Of a stretch of 60,955 nucleotides of DNA, positions 30,675 to 40,519 are shown in pieces; position 1 is the stretch's first letter, and every line of letters begins with the position of its first letter. The translations under genes and the position numbers were made by a program. This DNA comes from Fulvivirga marina. GTDB taxonomy: Bacteria; Bacteroidota; Bacteroidia; Cytophagales; Cyclobacteriaceae. The stretch covers positions 111,794 to 172,748 of the forward strand of contig NZ_JAEUGD010000016.1 of the NCBI RefSeq assembly GCF_016775155.1, given 5' to 3'. Under the pieces are notes generated by a model. That model had not been told where the DNA came from. It made no database searches and saw nothing but the letters and a program-made list of their open reading frames with translations.

Positions 30675-32081
30675 TTACTGCTCCTCTTGTTCAAGTTGTG
30701 CTTCCAGTTCCTGTATACGGGCAATATATTCTTTTTCCTTACGAGCCATTTCCTCCTGAGTAGCAGAAAGCTCCTCCATATTCTGGCGCATTTCTTCTTC
30801 CTGAGCACGCATTTCCTCAGTCATTTGCTGTGAGGAGTTAAGTAAAGTTTCCGTCCTGGCAGTCACTTTATTAGTAGAGACGGAAGCGGCTATCGACTCT
30901 CCTGCCTTTTCCAAAAACTCAATATAGTGTGATTCAAATGGTTTAAATGAAGCTAATTCAAGCACACCTTCTGTTCTTTCATTGACCTTCAAAGGCACAA
31001 TGATGATGCATGATGGTGTTGCTTCCCCTAAACCTGAAGTGATAGATATATATCCCTGTGGAACATCTTTAAGGTAAAGTGTTTCTCCCTCAAGAAAGGT
31101 CTGCCCAATGAGTCCTTGCCCCACTTCGTAGCTGTTGGAAACGTATTTTTTTCGGCTATATGCATAACTCGACACCAAGTCAATAGTTACTGCATCTGCA
31201 TCTTCATCATTAATGACATATAAGCCTCCTTGGTTGATATCCAGGTAATTGACAATATAAGAGATCAACCTGTCGTAAAGCTCTTCCTGATCCATTTTAG
31301 ATTGAAGCAAGGATGCCAGGTCAGCCAAACCTTTGGTAGCCCAATTACGCTTCTCATCCTCTGCTCTTGCTATTTCAACCTCTTTGAGTGTTTTCTTAAG
31401 CTCCTCTTCACTTTTTAGAGCCTCTTCATTCTTTACATTAGCCTCTTCAAGCAAGCTTATATTTTTCTTTTCATACATATTATTCAGGTTGAACAGAAAA
31501 ACAGACGAGCTAAGTAACATTACAATTGCCAGAAACATATCTTCATAAACCACTCCGTATTGGTCGGCGGTTATATTCAATTGCTCATAGGCTACCCCAA
31601 ACATTTCATGAATGGAGTCATAAAGCACTGAAACTACAATTATAACCACCAAGCCTACCCCCAACATGCTCCTCTCCTTAGTGGAAAACAACGTGAATGG
31701 TAAAACCAAACTGCTCGTAATAAGCATTCTCGGCGAAATATAATGAACGATCCCCACGTTTTCTGGTTGATCGATCTTAGTAGTAAGATTTATCCATAGA
31801 ACCGCCAAGGCTGGTATGATACTTACAAACAGACGCGAAACACTATGAAGTTTAAAGAAATTCAGTATCAATATACCCAAAGTAGAGATCAAAATAACAG
31901 CCATCAGCAAGAAATTGGTATTTTCCCGAAAGGAAAATATGATCATAAAAACAATGATCAGCAAACTAATAATTGCTCCTAATCGGTTTGAAAGGATCAC
32001 TCGGTGCTGCAATTGGAAATCCATCTCCTCATCCACTCCAATATTTGAGAGTCTGTTCCAGAGGTTACCGATATAACTCAT
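30675..32081 (-). CDS. Six-TM GAF-domain protein with coiled-coil tail
   Basis: A 468-aa membrane protein. Residues about 30-200 form six hydrophobic helices; a coiled coil (210-250, E/K-rich) leads to a GAF domain (about 260-405, G-Q-G-L-I-G-Q-T core). The last 50 residues are another Glu/Gln-rich coiled coil with repeated E-E-M. No kinase, cyclase or receiver domain is fused, so output must go through partner proteins docking on the coiled coil. GAF domains bind small ligands or sense redox. The layout is typical of Cytophagales sensor scaffolds. Monocistronic. Confidence 0.8.
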   Translation of the reverse strand: MSYIGNLWNRLSNIGVDEEMDFQLQHRVILSNRLGAIISLLIIVFMIIFSFRENTNFLLMAVILISTLGILILNFFKLHSVSRLFVSIIPALAVLWINLTTKIDQPENVGIVHYISPRMLITSSLVLPFTLFSTKERSMLGVGLVVIIVVSVLYDSIHEMFGVAYEQLNITADQYGVVYEDMFLAIVMLLSSSVFLFNLNNMYEKKNISLLEEANVKNEEALKSEEELKKTLKEVEIARAEDEKRNWATKGLADLASLLQSKMDQEELYDRLISYIVNYLDINQGGLYVINDEDADAVTIDLVSSYAYSRKKYVSNSYEVGQGLIGQTFLEGETLYLKDVPQGYISITSGLGEATPSCIIIVPLKVNERTEGVLELASFKPFESHYIEFLEKAGESIAASVSTNKVTARTETLLNSSQQMTEEMRAQEEEMRQNMEELSATQEEMARKEKEYIARIQELEAQLEQEEQ

Positions 32082-32187
32082 ATAATTCTAGTGATAGGTT
32101 GTTAATAGTAAGGGACAAAATAACGATTACTTTAAAATAAAACACCCAAAAAACAATAAATATTGTAACAGGAAGTGAGCATTACTT

Positions 32188-32910
32188 CTAAACTCCGACC
32201 AAGCGTAACAAGTAGCCAACGACTACTGCCATTCCAAAACTCAGGAATGTACCAATAACCAGATACTCAGTCTGGTTCTTTTCTTCAGTCTTTCTCAAAT
32301 CCCCAAACCTGAATATTGATTTTGCTGCTAAAAGAAACCCAATAGCAGCATCTTGTTTGGCTAGTATAAAAATAAGAATCAAAAAGCGCTCTATGACGCC
32401 AATCCACAGCCCAGCGTCCTTAAGGGTCTTTTTCTTATCATCTTCTACTTCCTGTCTCCACTTTTGGGTCGCTATTCCTATAAATATTGAAGCCGGTCTG
32501 GAGAGTATAACAAAAGCGGCAATCACATAAAGCCTTTTGGTATCGGAAATCATCGCAATGATATCCAGCTTAAAGTCCTCCACCAATAACCATCTCCATA
32601 CACACAAAATTATTACAACGTGGAGGGCCTGATCAACAATAAACCACAACGTATTGCGCCCTCTCTGATACGACTTAAACAGATCAATCAATAGATGTGA
32701 TGCAAATATGATTATTGCTACCTTCCAATGTTTGATATCCCATAACACCAACCAGGCTAAACTGGCGTGCACCAAAGCATGTAGGTACAATTTCGACGAC
32801 TTTAAATGTTTCTTATTACGATCCTTAACCCAGGCTTTGGGCTGAAGGAAAAAGTCTCCTATCAAATGGGCAATGAGTAATCTTAGCAGAATTCCAATAG
32901 ACGCTATCAT
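32188..32910 (-). CDS. DUF3307 membrane protein
   Basis: A 240-aa inner-membrane protein with about six helices and the DUF3307 opening (L-I-A-H-L-I-G-D-F-F-L-Q-P, residues 12-24). Its role is unknown. It overlaps the SatD stop by four bases (ATGA), a sign of translational coupling. The pair SatD-DUF3307 recurs across bacteria, so they likely work together. The region between it and the GAF gene holds no gene. Confidence 0.85.
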   Translation of the reverse strand: MIASIGILLRLLIAHLIGDFFLQPKAWVKDRNKKHLKSSKLYLHALVHASLAWLVLWDIKHWKVAIIIFASHLLIDLFKSYQRGRNTLWFIVDQALHVVIILCVWRWLLVEDFKLDIIAMISDTKRLYVIAAFVILSRPASIFIGIATQKWRQEVEDDKKKTLKDAGLWIGVIERFLILIFILAKQDAAIGFLLAAKSIFRFGDLRKTEEKNQTEYLVIGTFLSFGMAVVVGYLLRLVGV

Positions 32911-33569
32911 TTCAGGTTCCTGATAATAAGTTTTTGAAATCGGTTTAGAGCAGCTTGCACTGCATCAATATTTGCCGAGGCCAACCTTTTATGCACTGCA
33001 GGTTGGGAAATCTTCAATTTAGTAGAAAGTTCCAGTTGGGTAGCTTCTTCCTGAAGATATAAACAGACGGCTTCGGCCATTGCCGAAGACCATCGGTTAA
33101 TAATGGCATCCAAAAGTTTACAAACAACAGCAAGCTCATCATTTACATCATCCCACGGGGTACGAATCGCGAGCTCTATGCCGGCTTGCTTCATAGAATC
33201 CAGAAGCAGACCTGAATACTGAAATGCCTCACCATCAGATTCTACAACCTTATCGGCTTTATAACTTACCGTACCTATTCCAACACTTAGCCTGGCATCC
33301 GGAAGGTCATGCAGTGGTTTCGTGCCATTAGCACCAGCATAATTCCATGCCCGTAACCTGGCTCTGATAAGGATAGCCACCAACAAAGCCTTTGACGGAT
33401 CTTCTATAACTCCCTGGAAACTATCTCCTCGATATATTTCAAAGGAACCTGTTCGTTTGAGTACCTTATGATCGACAATATCAAAAGCACTTTTCAATAC
33501 TTCATTAAGTTGAGCCCGTTCTTCTATTTTTTTCGATGCTATTATATCTCCTGTAACTACAGCTACCAT
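32907..33569 (-). CDS. SatD-family protein with HTH
   Basis: A 220-aa SatD-family protein. The N-terminus starts V-A-V-V-T-G-D-I-I-A-S-K, with R-G-D-S-F-Q near residue 48; its middle resembles nucleotide-cyclase-like folds, with no proven activity. The C-terminus holds a clear helix-turn-helix (A-T-Q-L-E-L-S-T-K-L-K-I-S-Q-P-A-V-H, about 175-192). Four palindromic repeats lie directly upstream (33608-33726), so I infer self-regulation of this satD-DUF3307 operon. SatD in Streptococcus is linked to secretion and acid tolerance; the role here is unknown. Confidence 0.85.
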   Translation of the reverse strand: MVAVVTGDIIASKKIEERAQLNEVLKSAFDIVDHKVLKRTGSFEIYRGDSFQGVIEDPSKALLVAILIRARLRAWNYAGANGTKPLHDLPDARLSVGIGTVSYKADKVVESDGEAFQYSGLLLDSMKQAGIELAIRTPWDDVNDELAVVCKLLDAIINRWSSAMAEAVCLYLQEEATQLELSTKLKISQPAVHKRLASANIDAVQAALNRFQKLIIRNLK

Positions 33570-33589
33570 CAGCGTTTAAATTGATTATT

Positions 33590-33619
33590 CTAAGATAGCC
33601 TATTATTAATAACATCAAA
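33590..33619 (-). promoter_or_regulatory. Bacteroidota promoter of satD operon
   Basis: On the minus strand TTTG (33616-33619) is followed by 18 bp and TATCTTAG (33590-33597), a near match to TTTG-N19-TAnnTTTG. The -33 lies inside the first palindromic repeat, so a bound repressor would block it. Confidence 0.5.
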
Positions 33620-33726
33620 AGGTTATAAATATAAAAAATAACCATAAAAGGTTATTAAAACTGCTTTTGATATTAAAAAATAACCTTACAGAGTTATATG
33701 AGGTAAAAATAACATTAAAAGGATAT
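33608..33726. promoter_or_regulatory. Four palindromic operator repeats upstream of satD
   Basis: Four copies of AATAAC-N-TAAAA-GGTTAT-type sites begin at 33608, 33637, 33679 and 33708, i.e. spaced 29, 42 and 29 bp. The second is a perfect inverted repeat: AATAACC (33637-33643) and GGTTATT (33650-33656). The others are degenerate in one arm. The regular spacing suggests two pairs of dimers on the DNA. The likely binder is the HTH of SatD, by position only. Confidence 0.65.
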
Positions 33727-33820
33727 AGCTATTAAAACAACCGATCAGCGGTATCTAAACTAACAACTATTATAACAATAGCCCCCCTCATGTACCAAAG
33801 GTGTAAATTATTAATAAAAA

Positions 33821-33848
33821 GAAAACCCGGCTGAACAGGCCGGGTTTT
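33821..33848 (-). terminator. Terminator of trxB
   Basis: AAAACCCGG (33822-33830) and CCGGGTTTT (33840-33848) form a strong stem. On the minus strand the second arm runs on into TTTTCTTTTTATT. Confidence 0.85.
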
Positions 33849-33872
33849 ATCATCCTATATATGTGCTAAATC

Positions 33873-34823
33873 TTATTCCGCTATTTCCATCTCTTTTGCC
33901 TGCAAAAAGCGCTCTGCATCAAGAGCTCCCATACAACCTGTACCAGCAGCTGTCACTGCTTGTCTGTACACCTTATCAGCAGCATCACCGGTCGCAAAAA
34001 CTCCTTCAATATTCGTTTTGGAAGTACCTGGTTGAACCTTTAAGTATCCCACTTCGTCCATATCTAAAACACCTTTGAAAATATCGGTATTAGGCTTATG
34101 TCCGATAGCTACAAAAAAGCCTTGCACCTCAAGTTCTCTGGTTTCTTTAGTTTGGTTATTTATGACCCTTATTCCGGTTACCTCTTCCTCATTACCCAAT
34201 ACCTCTTCTGTCTCAGTGTTCCAAAGAATCTCAATGTTTTTAGTATTCTTTACCCTATTTTGCATAATCTGAGAAGCACGAAGCTCATCTCTTCTCACCA
34301 AGAGATACACTTTAGGGCAAAGGTTTGCCAGGTAAGTAGCTTCTTCAGCTGCAGTGTCTCCTCCACCTACTACAGCGACAGTTTTTCCTTTATAAAAAAA
34401 TCCGTCACAAACCGCACATGCAGAAACACCCTTATTATAATACTTCTCCTCAGATGGTAATCCCAGGTATTTTGCACTAGCACCCGTTGATACAATTACT
34501 GTATCAGCAATAATCTCATACTTATCATCAATCGTTACTTTATGAGGGTAACCTGAAAAATCAACTGCTGTGGCTAAACCATAACGAATATCAGTACCAA
34601 ACCTTTCTGCTTGCTTTTGAAAATCAACCATCATTTGAGGCCCGTTAATACCTTCCGGATAACCTGGGTAATTTTCAACATCATTAGTAGTGGTCAATTG
34701 CCCACCAGGCTGACCACCAGTTACCATAATTGGTTTCAACCCTGCCCTGGAAGCATAAATCGCAGCGGTATATCCAGCAGGTCCGGATCCAATAATCAGT
34801 ACTTTAGTTTTTTCTTGTGTCAT
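33873..34823 (-). CDS. trxB: Thioredoxin-disulfide reductase
   Basis: A 316-aa flavoprotein that reduces thioredoxin with NADPH. It shows the FAD motif G-S-G-P-A-G-Y (residues 12-18), the redox pair C136-A-V-C139, and the NADPH motif G-G-G-D-T-A-A-E-E. The C-terminal G-D-A-A-D-K-V-Y-R-Q-A segment is typical. An upstream TTG extension (to 34850) exists, but ATG 34821-34823 matches the family length. It has its own terminator and a -7 box at 34855-34862. Confidence 0.96.
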   Translation of the reverse strand: MTQEKTKVLIIGSGPAGYTAAIYASRAGLKPIMVTGGQPGGQLTTTNDVENYPGYPEGINGPQMMVDFQKQAERFGTDIRYGLATAVDFSGYPHKVTIDDKYEIIADTVIVSTGASAKYLGLPSEEKYYNKGVSACAVCDGFFYKGKTVAVVGGGDTAAEEATYLANLCPKVYLLVRRDELRASQIMQNRVKNTKNIEILWNTETEEVLGNEEEVTGIRVINNQTKETRELEVQGFFVAIGHKPNTDIFKGVLDMDEVGYLKVQPGTSKTNIEGVFATGDAADKVYRQAVTAAGTGCMGALDAERFLQAKEMEIAE

Positions 34824-34854
34824 TATTATTAATTCTGTTTTTCCTTCCAACTAA

Positions 34855-34862
34855 CAAAAGTA
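34855..34862 (-). promoter_or_regulatory. -7 box of trxB
   Basis: Minus strand TACTTTTG, a TAnnTTTG match about 31 bp before the ATG. No convincing -33 at the expected distance. Confidence 0.4.
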
Positions 34863-34920
34863 ACGATCCCGAAGTTTACATCCTCCGTATCTCATCATTT
34901 GTCATATACAATACAAAACT

Positions 34921-34952
34921 AAAAAAAATAGGCCCCACTACTAATGAGACCT
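34921..34952 (-). terminator. Terminator of rpoD
   Basis: AGGCCCCA (34930-34937) pairs with TGAGACCT (34945-34952) including two G-U pairs. On the minus strand it runs into eight T. It lies 26 bp past the rpoD stop. Confidence 0.7.
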
Positions 34953-34978
34953 AATTGATTTTGCTTATGCAATCATAG

Positions 34979-35842
34979 TTATCCTAAATAAGGTTTTAAG
35001 GCCTTACTTCTGGAAGTATGTCTTAGCCTACGAATTGCCTTTTCTTTTATTTGTCTTACTCTTTCCCTTGTCAGGTTAAACTTTTCTCCTATTTCCTCCA
35101 AGGTCATAGAATGTTCACCATTAAGACCAAAGTACAAAGATATTACATCTGCTTCACGCTGAGTAAGTGTCGATAGCGCACGTTGTACTTCCCTCCTTAG
35201 CGAGTCGTTCATAAGCTCTGAATCTGGCGTTTCCTCCAGATCATTCTCCAAAACATCCAGCAGACTATTTTCCTCTCCCTGAACAAACGGTGCATCCATA
35301 GACACATGGCGGCCCGAAATTTTCATGGTATCTACAACTTCAGCAGTAGTTACCTCGAGCACCTCTGCCAACTCATCAGGCGAAGGCTCTCTTTCATACT
35401 TTTGCTCAAGTTCAGAAAATGTTTTGGAGATTTTATTTAATGACCCTACCCGGTTAAGAGGCAATCGAACGATTCTCGATTGCTCGGCTAAAGCTTGTAG
35501 AATAGACTGTCTAATCCACCAAACCGCATATGAAATAAACTTAAAACCACGTGTTTCATCAAATCGCTGAGCCGCTTTTATCAACCCCAAGTTTCCCTCA
35601 TTGATCAAATCACCAAGTGATAACCCTTGATTTTGATACTGCTTAGCTACAGAAACTACGAAACGTAAGTTTGCCTTGGTCAGTTTTTCAAGTGCTAATT
35701 GATCTCCTTCTCTAATTCGCTGAGCTAGCTCTACTTCTTCATCTGGTGTTAATAAATCGACTTTACCAATTTCTTGCAGATATTTATCGAGTGACTGACT
35801 CTCTCTGTTCGTAATCTGCTTGCTAATCTTAAGCTGTCTCAT
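34979..35842 (-). CDS. rpoD: Primary RNA polymerase sigma factor
   Basis: A 287-aa sigma-70 protein. Bacteroidota primary sigma factors are short like this and lack region 1.1. Region 1.2 starts near residue 16 ([10 protein letters not shown]). Region 2 has [16 protein letters not shown] and the promoter-melting [12 protein letters not shown]. Region 4.2 has the [22 protein letters not shown] near the C-terminus. It would recognise the TTTG/TAnnTTTG promoters noted in this window. Monocistronic with its own terminator. Confidence 0.95.
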   Translation of the reverse strand: MRQLKISKQITNRESQSLDKYLQEIGKVDLLTPDEEVELAQRIREGDQLALEKLTKANLRFVVSVAKQYQNQGLSLGDLINEGNLGLIKAAQRFDETRGFKFISYAVWWIRQSILQALAEQSRIVRLPLNRVGSLNKISKTFSELEQKYEREPSPDELAEVLEVTTAEVVDTMKISGRHVSMDAPFVQGEENSLLDVLENDLEETPDSELMNDSLRREVQRALSTLTQREADVISLYFGLNGEHSMTLEEIGEKFNLTRERVRQIKEKAIRRLRHTSRSKALKPYLG

Positions 35843-35930
35843 TCAGGTTATTTATAATTTTCACTATCGACCATTACGCAAACACCAATTTTATAAAATT
35901 TAGTTCCAAATGACAAAAGTCAGAGCAGAA

Positions 35931-38066
35931 TTAATTACTGCTCTGCTCCTTTTTTTCTGGTTTTGGCAACAGTACTTTTCTAGATAATCTAAATTTACCC
36001 GTTTTCTTGTCAATTTCAACCAATTTCACCTTTACTTCCTCCCCTACTTCCATTATTCCTTCCATATTCTCTACTCTTTCCCACTTGATTTCGGAGATGT
36101 GTAACAAGCCATCTTTTCCTGGCATAAACTCAATAAAAGCACCAAAAGGCATGATTGACTTAACTTTACCATCATAAACCTGACCTACTTCAGGTACTGC
36201 TACGATAGCCTTTATTCTTTTCAATGCCTCGTTCATAGAATCTTTATCAACAGCAAATACACTTACTACTCCCTTGTTATCCACTTCTTCGATAACGATA
36301 GTAGCACCAGTCTCCTTCTGTATTTCCTGAATCACTTTTCCGCCAGGTCCGATAACTGCACCTATCATTTCCCTTTCGATAGTAAGTACCTCTGACCTAG
36401 GTGCGCTTGGTTTAAGATCTGCATTAGGCTGAGCAATGGTTTTCTTCATTTCATTCAGAATATGAAGTCTACCGGCTTTTGCCTGCTCCAAAGCTTGTTT
36501 TAAAACATCATAAGAAAGACCATCCACTTTGATATCCATTTGAGTAGCAGTGATACCTTTTTCAGTTCCGGTTACTTTAAAGTCCATATCTCCAAGGTGA
36601 TCTTCATCTCCAAGGATATCTGAAAGGATTGCAAACTTACCCGATTCACTATCAGAGATCATCCCCATGGCTATACCTGATACAGGTGCCTTGATTTGGA
36701 TACCAGCATCCATAAGCGCCAGTGAACCGGCACAAACTGTAGCCATTGAAGATGAACCGTTAGACTCAAGGATATCAGAAACTACACGAATCGTATAAGG
36801 ATTTTCTTCAGGAAGCACCTCTTTAAGCGCTCTCCAGGCTAGGTTACCATGACCTACCTCTCTTCTACCCGGACCTCTGTTTGGCCTTACTTCTCCTGTT
36901 GAAAAACCTGGGAAGTTATAGTGAAGCATAAATTTGTTAGAGCCTTCAAACATTGCTCCGTCAATCATTTGCTCGTCCATTTTAGTACCGAGAGTAACCG
37001 TACTTAACGATTGTGTTTCACCTCTGGTAAATAATGCAGATCCATGCGTTGAAGGTAAAAAGTTAACTTCCGAAGCTATTGGCCTAACCTGATCAAGTTT
37101 TCTTCCGTCAAGTCTTTCTTTTTCATCAAGAACAAGGTTTCTACTGGCATTTTTTTGAATAGCCTTGAAATACCGTGCGAACATAAACTCATCAAGCTCA
37201 TAATCTTCAGGTAAGCTCTCAATGAATTCTTCTTTTAAATTTTTGAACCCCTCAGAACGCTCATGCTTTGACCCCTGAGCTTTCACTAAAGCATAGGCCT
37301 TATCATAAAGCTCTGCCTGCATTTTAGCTCTAAGTTCTTCATCGTCATTTTCGTGGCTGTACTCCCTCTTTTCAGTTTTTCCAACCTCTTCAGTAAGCTC
37401 AATCTGAGCCTGACATTGTACCTTAATTGCTTCGTGAGCCACTTTAATAGCTTCAAGCATGTCGTCTTCTGAAACTTCTTTCATCTCACCCTCTACCATC
37501 AGAATGTTATCTATGGTAGCGGCAACGATCAGATCAAGATCAGCCTCTTTATTTTGAGATAATGTTGGGTTTACAACGAATTCTCCATTAATTCTTGACA
37601 CTCTAACTTCTGAAATAGGTCCGTTGAAAGGGATATCAGAAACTGCAAGTGCTGCAGAAGCCGCAAGTGCTGCAAGAGCATCTGGAAGTGCATCCTCATC
37701 ACCTGAAATAAGTGATATAGCTATTTGAGTGTCAGCATGATAATCATCGTTAAACATAGGGCGAATAGCTCTATCAACTAATCGACTGATCAATATTTCG
37801 TAATCAGAAAGACGACCTTCTCTTTTCAGGAAGCCGCCAGGTATTTTCCCGGATGAGGCAAATTTCTCTTGGTAATCTACTGATAAAGGAAGAAAGTCAA
37901 CTCCTTCTTTAGCTTCAGGGCTTGATACTACAGTGGCTAGCAGCATGGTGTTACCCATCCTGACAACTACAGAACCGTCGGCTTGTTTAGCCAATTTACC
38001 GGTTTCTATAGTGATGGTTCTCCCATCAGGTAAGTTTATAGTTTTGTTAATAACGTTAAATTGCAT
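35931..38066 (-). CDS. pnp: Polynucleotide phosphorylase
   Basis: A 711-aa phosphorolytic 3'-5' exoribonuclease of the RNA degradosome. It contains two RNase PH domains (F-F-R-R/G-R-G-R-R-E-V-type segment [10 protein letters not shown] near the middle; conserved M-G-M and D-M-D-F-K-V), a KH domain (V-I-G-P-G-G-K-V-I) and a C-terminal S1 domain (G-Q-V-Y-D-G-K-V-K). The frame extends to 38117, but ATG 38064-38066 (M-Q-F-N-V-I-N-K) fits the family. It lies behind rpsO, the classic rpsO-pnp order, with a perfect hairpin between them (38143-38168). Confidence 0.96.
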   Translation of the reverse strand: MQFNVINKTINLPDGRTITIETGKLAKQADGSVVVRMGNTMLLATVVSSPEAKEGVDFLPLSVDYQEKFASSGKIPGGFLKREGRLSDYEILISRLVDRAIRPMFNDDYHADTQIAISLISGDEDALPDALAALAASAALAVSDIPFNGPISEVRVSRINGEFVVNPTLSQNKEADLDLIVAATIDNILMVEGEMKEVSEDDMLEAIKVAHEAIKVQCQAQIELTEEVGKTEKREYSHENDDEELRAKMQAELYDKAYALVKAQGSKHERSEGFKNLKEEFIESLPEDYELDEFMFARYFKAIQKNASRNLVLDEKERLDGRKLDQVRPIASEVNFLPSTHGSALFTRGETQSLSTVTLGTKMDEQMIDGAMFEGSNKFMLHYNFPGFSTGEVRPNRGPGRREVGHGNLAWRALKEVLPEENPYTIRVVSDILESNGSSSMATVCAGSLALMDAGIQIKAPVSGIAMGMISDSESGKFAILSDILGDEDHLGDMDFKVTGTEKGITATQMDIKVDGLSYDVLKQALEQAKAGRLHILNEMKKTIAQPNADLKPSAPRSEVLTIEREMIGAVIGPGGKVIQEIQKETGATIVIEEVDNKGVVSVFAVDKDSMNEALKRIKAIVAVPEVGQVYDGKVKSIMPFGAFIEFMPGKDGLLHISEIKWERVENMEGIMEVGEEVKVKLVEIDKKTGKFRLSRKVLLPKPEKKEQSSN

Positions 38067-38142
38067 ATTGTCTTTTTGTTTAAAATAATAGTTAGGTAGG
38101 CTGACTCGCTCGTGCAAAAAGCACCTTCCGGGATAAAGGCAG

Positions 38143-38168
38143 AAAAGGGAATCCGTGGATTCCCTTTT
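38143..38168 (-). terminator. Perfect rpsO-pnp intergenic hairpin
   Basis: AAAAGGGAATCC (38143-38154) pairs base for base with GGATTCCCTTTT (38157-38168), just after the rpsO stop. It may end part of rpsO transcription or act as an RNA processing site in the pnp leader, as the RNase III site does in E. coli. Which one cannot be told from sequence. Confidence 0.75.
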
Positions 38169-38171
38169 TCT

Positions 38172-38447
38172 TTATTTTCTAAGTTTTAATTCAGCTAATA
38201 TAGCCCTGTATCTTTCGATATCCGTTTTGTGCAAGAAGTTTAATAATTTTCTCCTCTTACCTACAAGCTTTAAAAGACCTTGTTGAGTAGAGTAGTCCTT
38301 CTTGTTCTTCTTCATATGTTCTGTAAGATGGCTGATCCTGTAGGTAAAAAGTGCAATTTGAGACTCAGGAGAACCTGTATCTGCCTTTGACTTTAACCGA
38401 CCATGATTCTCAAACAACTCTTGTTTCTTCTCTGATGGTAAATACAT
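38172..38447 (-). CDS. rpsO: 30S ribosomal protein S15
   Basis: A 91-aa all-helical ribosomal protein that binds 16S rRNA and S6/S18. Typical blocks [16 protein letters not shown]-x-N-K-K-D and [12 protein letters not shown] are present. The promoter at 38495-38526 is one of the best consensus matches in the window, and the gene leads the rpsO-pnp unit. Confidence 0.97.
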   Translation of the reverse strand: MYLPSEKKQELFENHGRLKSKADTGSPESQIALFTYRISHLTEHMKKNKKDYSTQQGLLKLVGKRRKLLNFLHKTDIERYRAILAELKLRK

Positions 38448-38494
38448 GCTTAGTTAAATTTTGTTTATGTTATGTGTAATTATTAAATAAAGCG

Positions 38495-38526
38495 CAAAGG
38501 TATCAAGCGACCGTGTAATTACCAAA
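38495..38526 (-). promoter_or_regulatory. Consensus promoter of rpsO-pnp
   Basis: Minus strand TTTG (38523-38526), 20 bp, TACCTTTG (38495-38502), a near perfect Bacteroidota housekeeping promoter. It leaves a leader of about 45 nt before rpsO. Confidence 0.7.
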
Positions 38527-38528
38527 TA

Positions 38529-40466
38529 TTACTTATGATCTGACTTCGTTTTTTTTCTATTGCCAAACCAGGTTTTAAACTTATCGATCATTACATTGTA
38601 GAAATCGGACTCAAAGAGCCTGGCATCATTTCGGGCTTGCCTCAGAAAAATAAGACCAACAGGAAGTAAAATAGCATTTGCAGCCCACATCCCAACAAAA
38701 GGCTCAATCACATCCTGCTTAGCCCACTTCTCTCCCATCATGCTTACAACATAGAAAATGATAAAGAAAATAATAGAAACTAAAACTGGTATACCAAGGC
38801 CTCCCCGCTTAATAATAGCACCGAGTGGAGCTCCTATTAAAAACATAATTATACAGGCCATGGAATTGGAAAGTATTTTGTGCCATTGCACATCAAAGGT
38901 GTCTTGTTCGTAGATCAGTCGTTCTATACGCTGATTACTGGTTTGCAGCTTGCTTTTAGTCTGCCTCACCATATTTAAAGCACTCTGAAGTTCACGTTCA
39001 TCATCCCTGTTACCCTCATCGGTCATCAGTTCATGAACAATATCTGCTTTTGTCTTTATTTTTACAGTATCTTTTACCTCCTCCTGTTGCTGAGCTAACT
39101 TCTCATCATTTTCATTCATAGGCCTAATACTCTCAGGATCAACCTCACCTACATTTTTATCCCTTTCGGATTTCGTCTTCAACTTTTCCCAATCGGCTAA
39201 CATTTGTTTTTTAGAAACTTTTTGTTCACTCTCGGCCTGAGATGCTTTGCTGTCCACCACTATTTTTTTAGGCTTGACTACAGGTTTAGGGGTTTGTTTC
39301 TTTGGGGCACTATCTAGCTTTTTCTTAGGGCTATTTTTATCCTTTGCAGACGCAAGCCTTTCTTCGTGTGCTTTGATCGCCTTTTTATCCGTTGTCAACG
39401 GATTTTCCTCATTCTTCTCCACCTCCTTAGCGGAGGCTTGCTTTATGCTATCTTCTTTAGCTTTTCTAACCAACTCCAAACGCTCTTTGGCAGCCGCCAA
39501 GCTATCATTATAGATTTTAAATTCCTTTAGCTCTCGTGGCATTGATATACTATCCTCTCGTAAGTGATAATAAAATGCATAAGGCACTTCTGAATATACC
39601 TGCAGCCTCTTCTCCATGATCTCATGCCCAACGGAATCTACATCGCCAGTAAGCTGAGAAAGGTTACGCATAATTCGGTTTCCTTTAAACAGATCTTTAT
39701 CCGTTCTGTCCAGCCCGAAAGAAGAAAGATCGAGCACAAATTCACTCTTGTCAAACTGAGCTCTTCTGAAAGTTTCCTTTTTATTGGTTGTAGCTTTGGA
39801 TGTACCTGATCCCTCCTCATAAGAATGGCCCCTAAACAAAACAAGCTTCAGATACCTATCATTATTTATAGTGTACATGGCCCCGGAATCAGCCAGGGTT
39901 ACATTTTTATTTCCGTTCTGATTGCGGTGATCGTAAATAATCACATCCTCTATGGTGTGTCCATCTTCATGTTTTTTATTGACCTTAATGCTGAAATCAG
40001 GTATCCCATTATAGAAGGTACCTTCTTTCAAATCAAGGGCAGGCTTCTTTTGCTTGATATCATAGAGCAAACTATATGCTTCAAGCGCTGCTTTGGGCAC
40101 AAAATAGTTATTGGAATAAAACGCCAGCACTGTGAGCCCCAAAACAAAGACAAATATTGGAAGTAGTGCTCTGAGCAGGGAGATCCCCGCACTCTTAATA
40201 GCAGTAAGCTCAAAATGCTCCCCTAAGTTTCCAAACGTCATGAGAGAAGATAGTAGCACTGCCAGAGGTATAGCTATAGGGGTCATGAACACAGCAAAAT
40301 AGAAAAAAAGCTGAGCAAGAACATCCCACCCAAGATCCTTTCCAACGATGTCATCAAAATACTTCAGCATATGCTGAGTGAGTAATATGAACACCACTAC
40401 GAGGAACGTAAGGAAAAAAGGCCCCAAAAAGGAGGATAAAATTAATTTGTCTAACTTCTTCATCAC
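38529..40466 (-). CDS. LptF/LptG-family permease with long insertion
   Basis: A 645-aa inner-membrane protein of the YjgP/YjgQ family, which with LptB2 extracts lipopolysaccharide for transport to the outer membrane. Three helices lie at about residues 12-130 and three at about 545-625, with the periplasmic jellyroll between them. In the periplasmic part a charged, low-complexity stretch (about residues 320-480, rich in Lys, Glu, Ala, Pro) has been inserted, making the protein much longer than the roughly 360 aa of E. coli LptF or LptG. Such linkers are seen in Bacteroidota homologs. The partner permease is not in the window. Confidence 0.85.
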   Translation of the reverse strand: MMKKLDKLILSSFLGPFFLTFLVVVFILLTQHMLKYFDDIVGKDLGWDVLAQLFFYFAVFMTPIAIPLAVLLSSLMTFGNLGEHFELTAIKSAGISLLRALLPIFVFVLGLTVLAFYSNNYFVPKAALEAYSLLYDIKQKKPALDLKEGTFYNGIPDFSIKVNKKHEDGHTIEDVIIYDHRNQNGNKNVTLADSGAMYTINNDRYLKLVLFRGHSYEEGSGTSKATTNKKETFRRAQFDKSEFVLDLSSFGLDRTDKDLFKGNRIMRNLSQLTGDVDSVGHEIMEKRLQVYSEVPYAFYYHLREDSISMPRELKEFKIYNDSLAAAKERLELVRKAKEDSIKQASAKEVEKNEENPLTTDKKAIKAHEERLASAKDKNSPKKKLDSAPKKQTPKPVVKPKKIVVDSKASQAESEQKVSKKQMLADWEKLKTKSERDKNVGEVDPESIRPMNENDEKLAQQQEEVKDTVKIKTKADIVHELMTDEGNRDDERELQSALNMVRQTKSKLQTSNQRIERLIYEQDTFDVQWHKILSNSMACIIMFLIGAPLGAIIKRGGLGIPVLVSIIFFIIFYVVSMMGEKWAKQDVIEPFVGMWAANAILLPVGLIFLRQARNDARLFESDFYNVMIDKFKTWFGNRKKTKSDHK

Positions 40467-40489
40467 ACTACGCGCATCAAAAAAGAAGC

Positions 40490-40497
40490 CAAAAGTA
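40490..40497 (-). promoter_or_regulatory. -7 box of LptF/G gene
   Basis: Minus strand TACTTTTG, about 24 bp before the ATG at 40464-40466; fits TAnnTTTG. The -33 is not clear. Confidence 0.4.
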
Positions 40498-40519
40498 CGG
40501 AATACTGATCAGAATTGAT

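Noticed and set aside
33601-33726. Repeats upstream of satD as a CRISPR array
   Set aside because: Only four degenerate copies with 29/42/29-bp steps, no unique spacers of constant length and no cas genes; better explained as operators.
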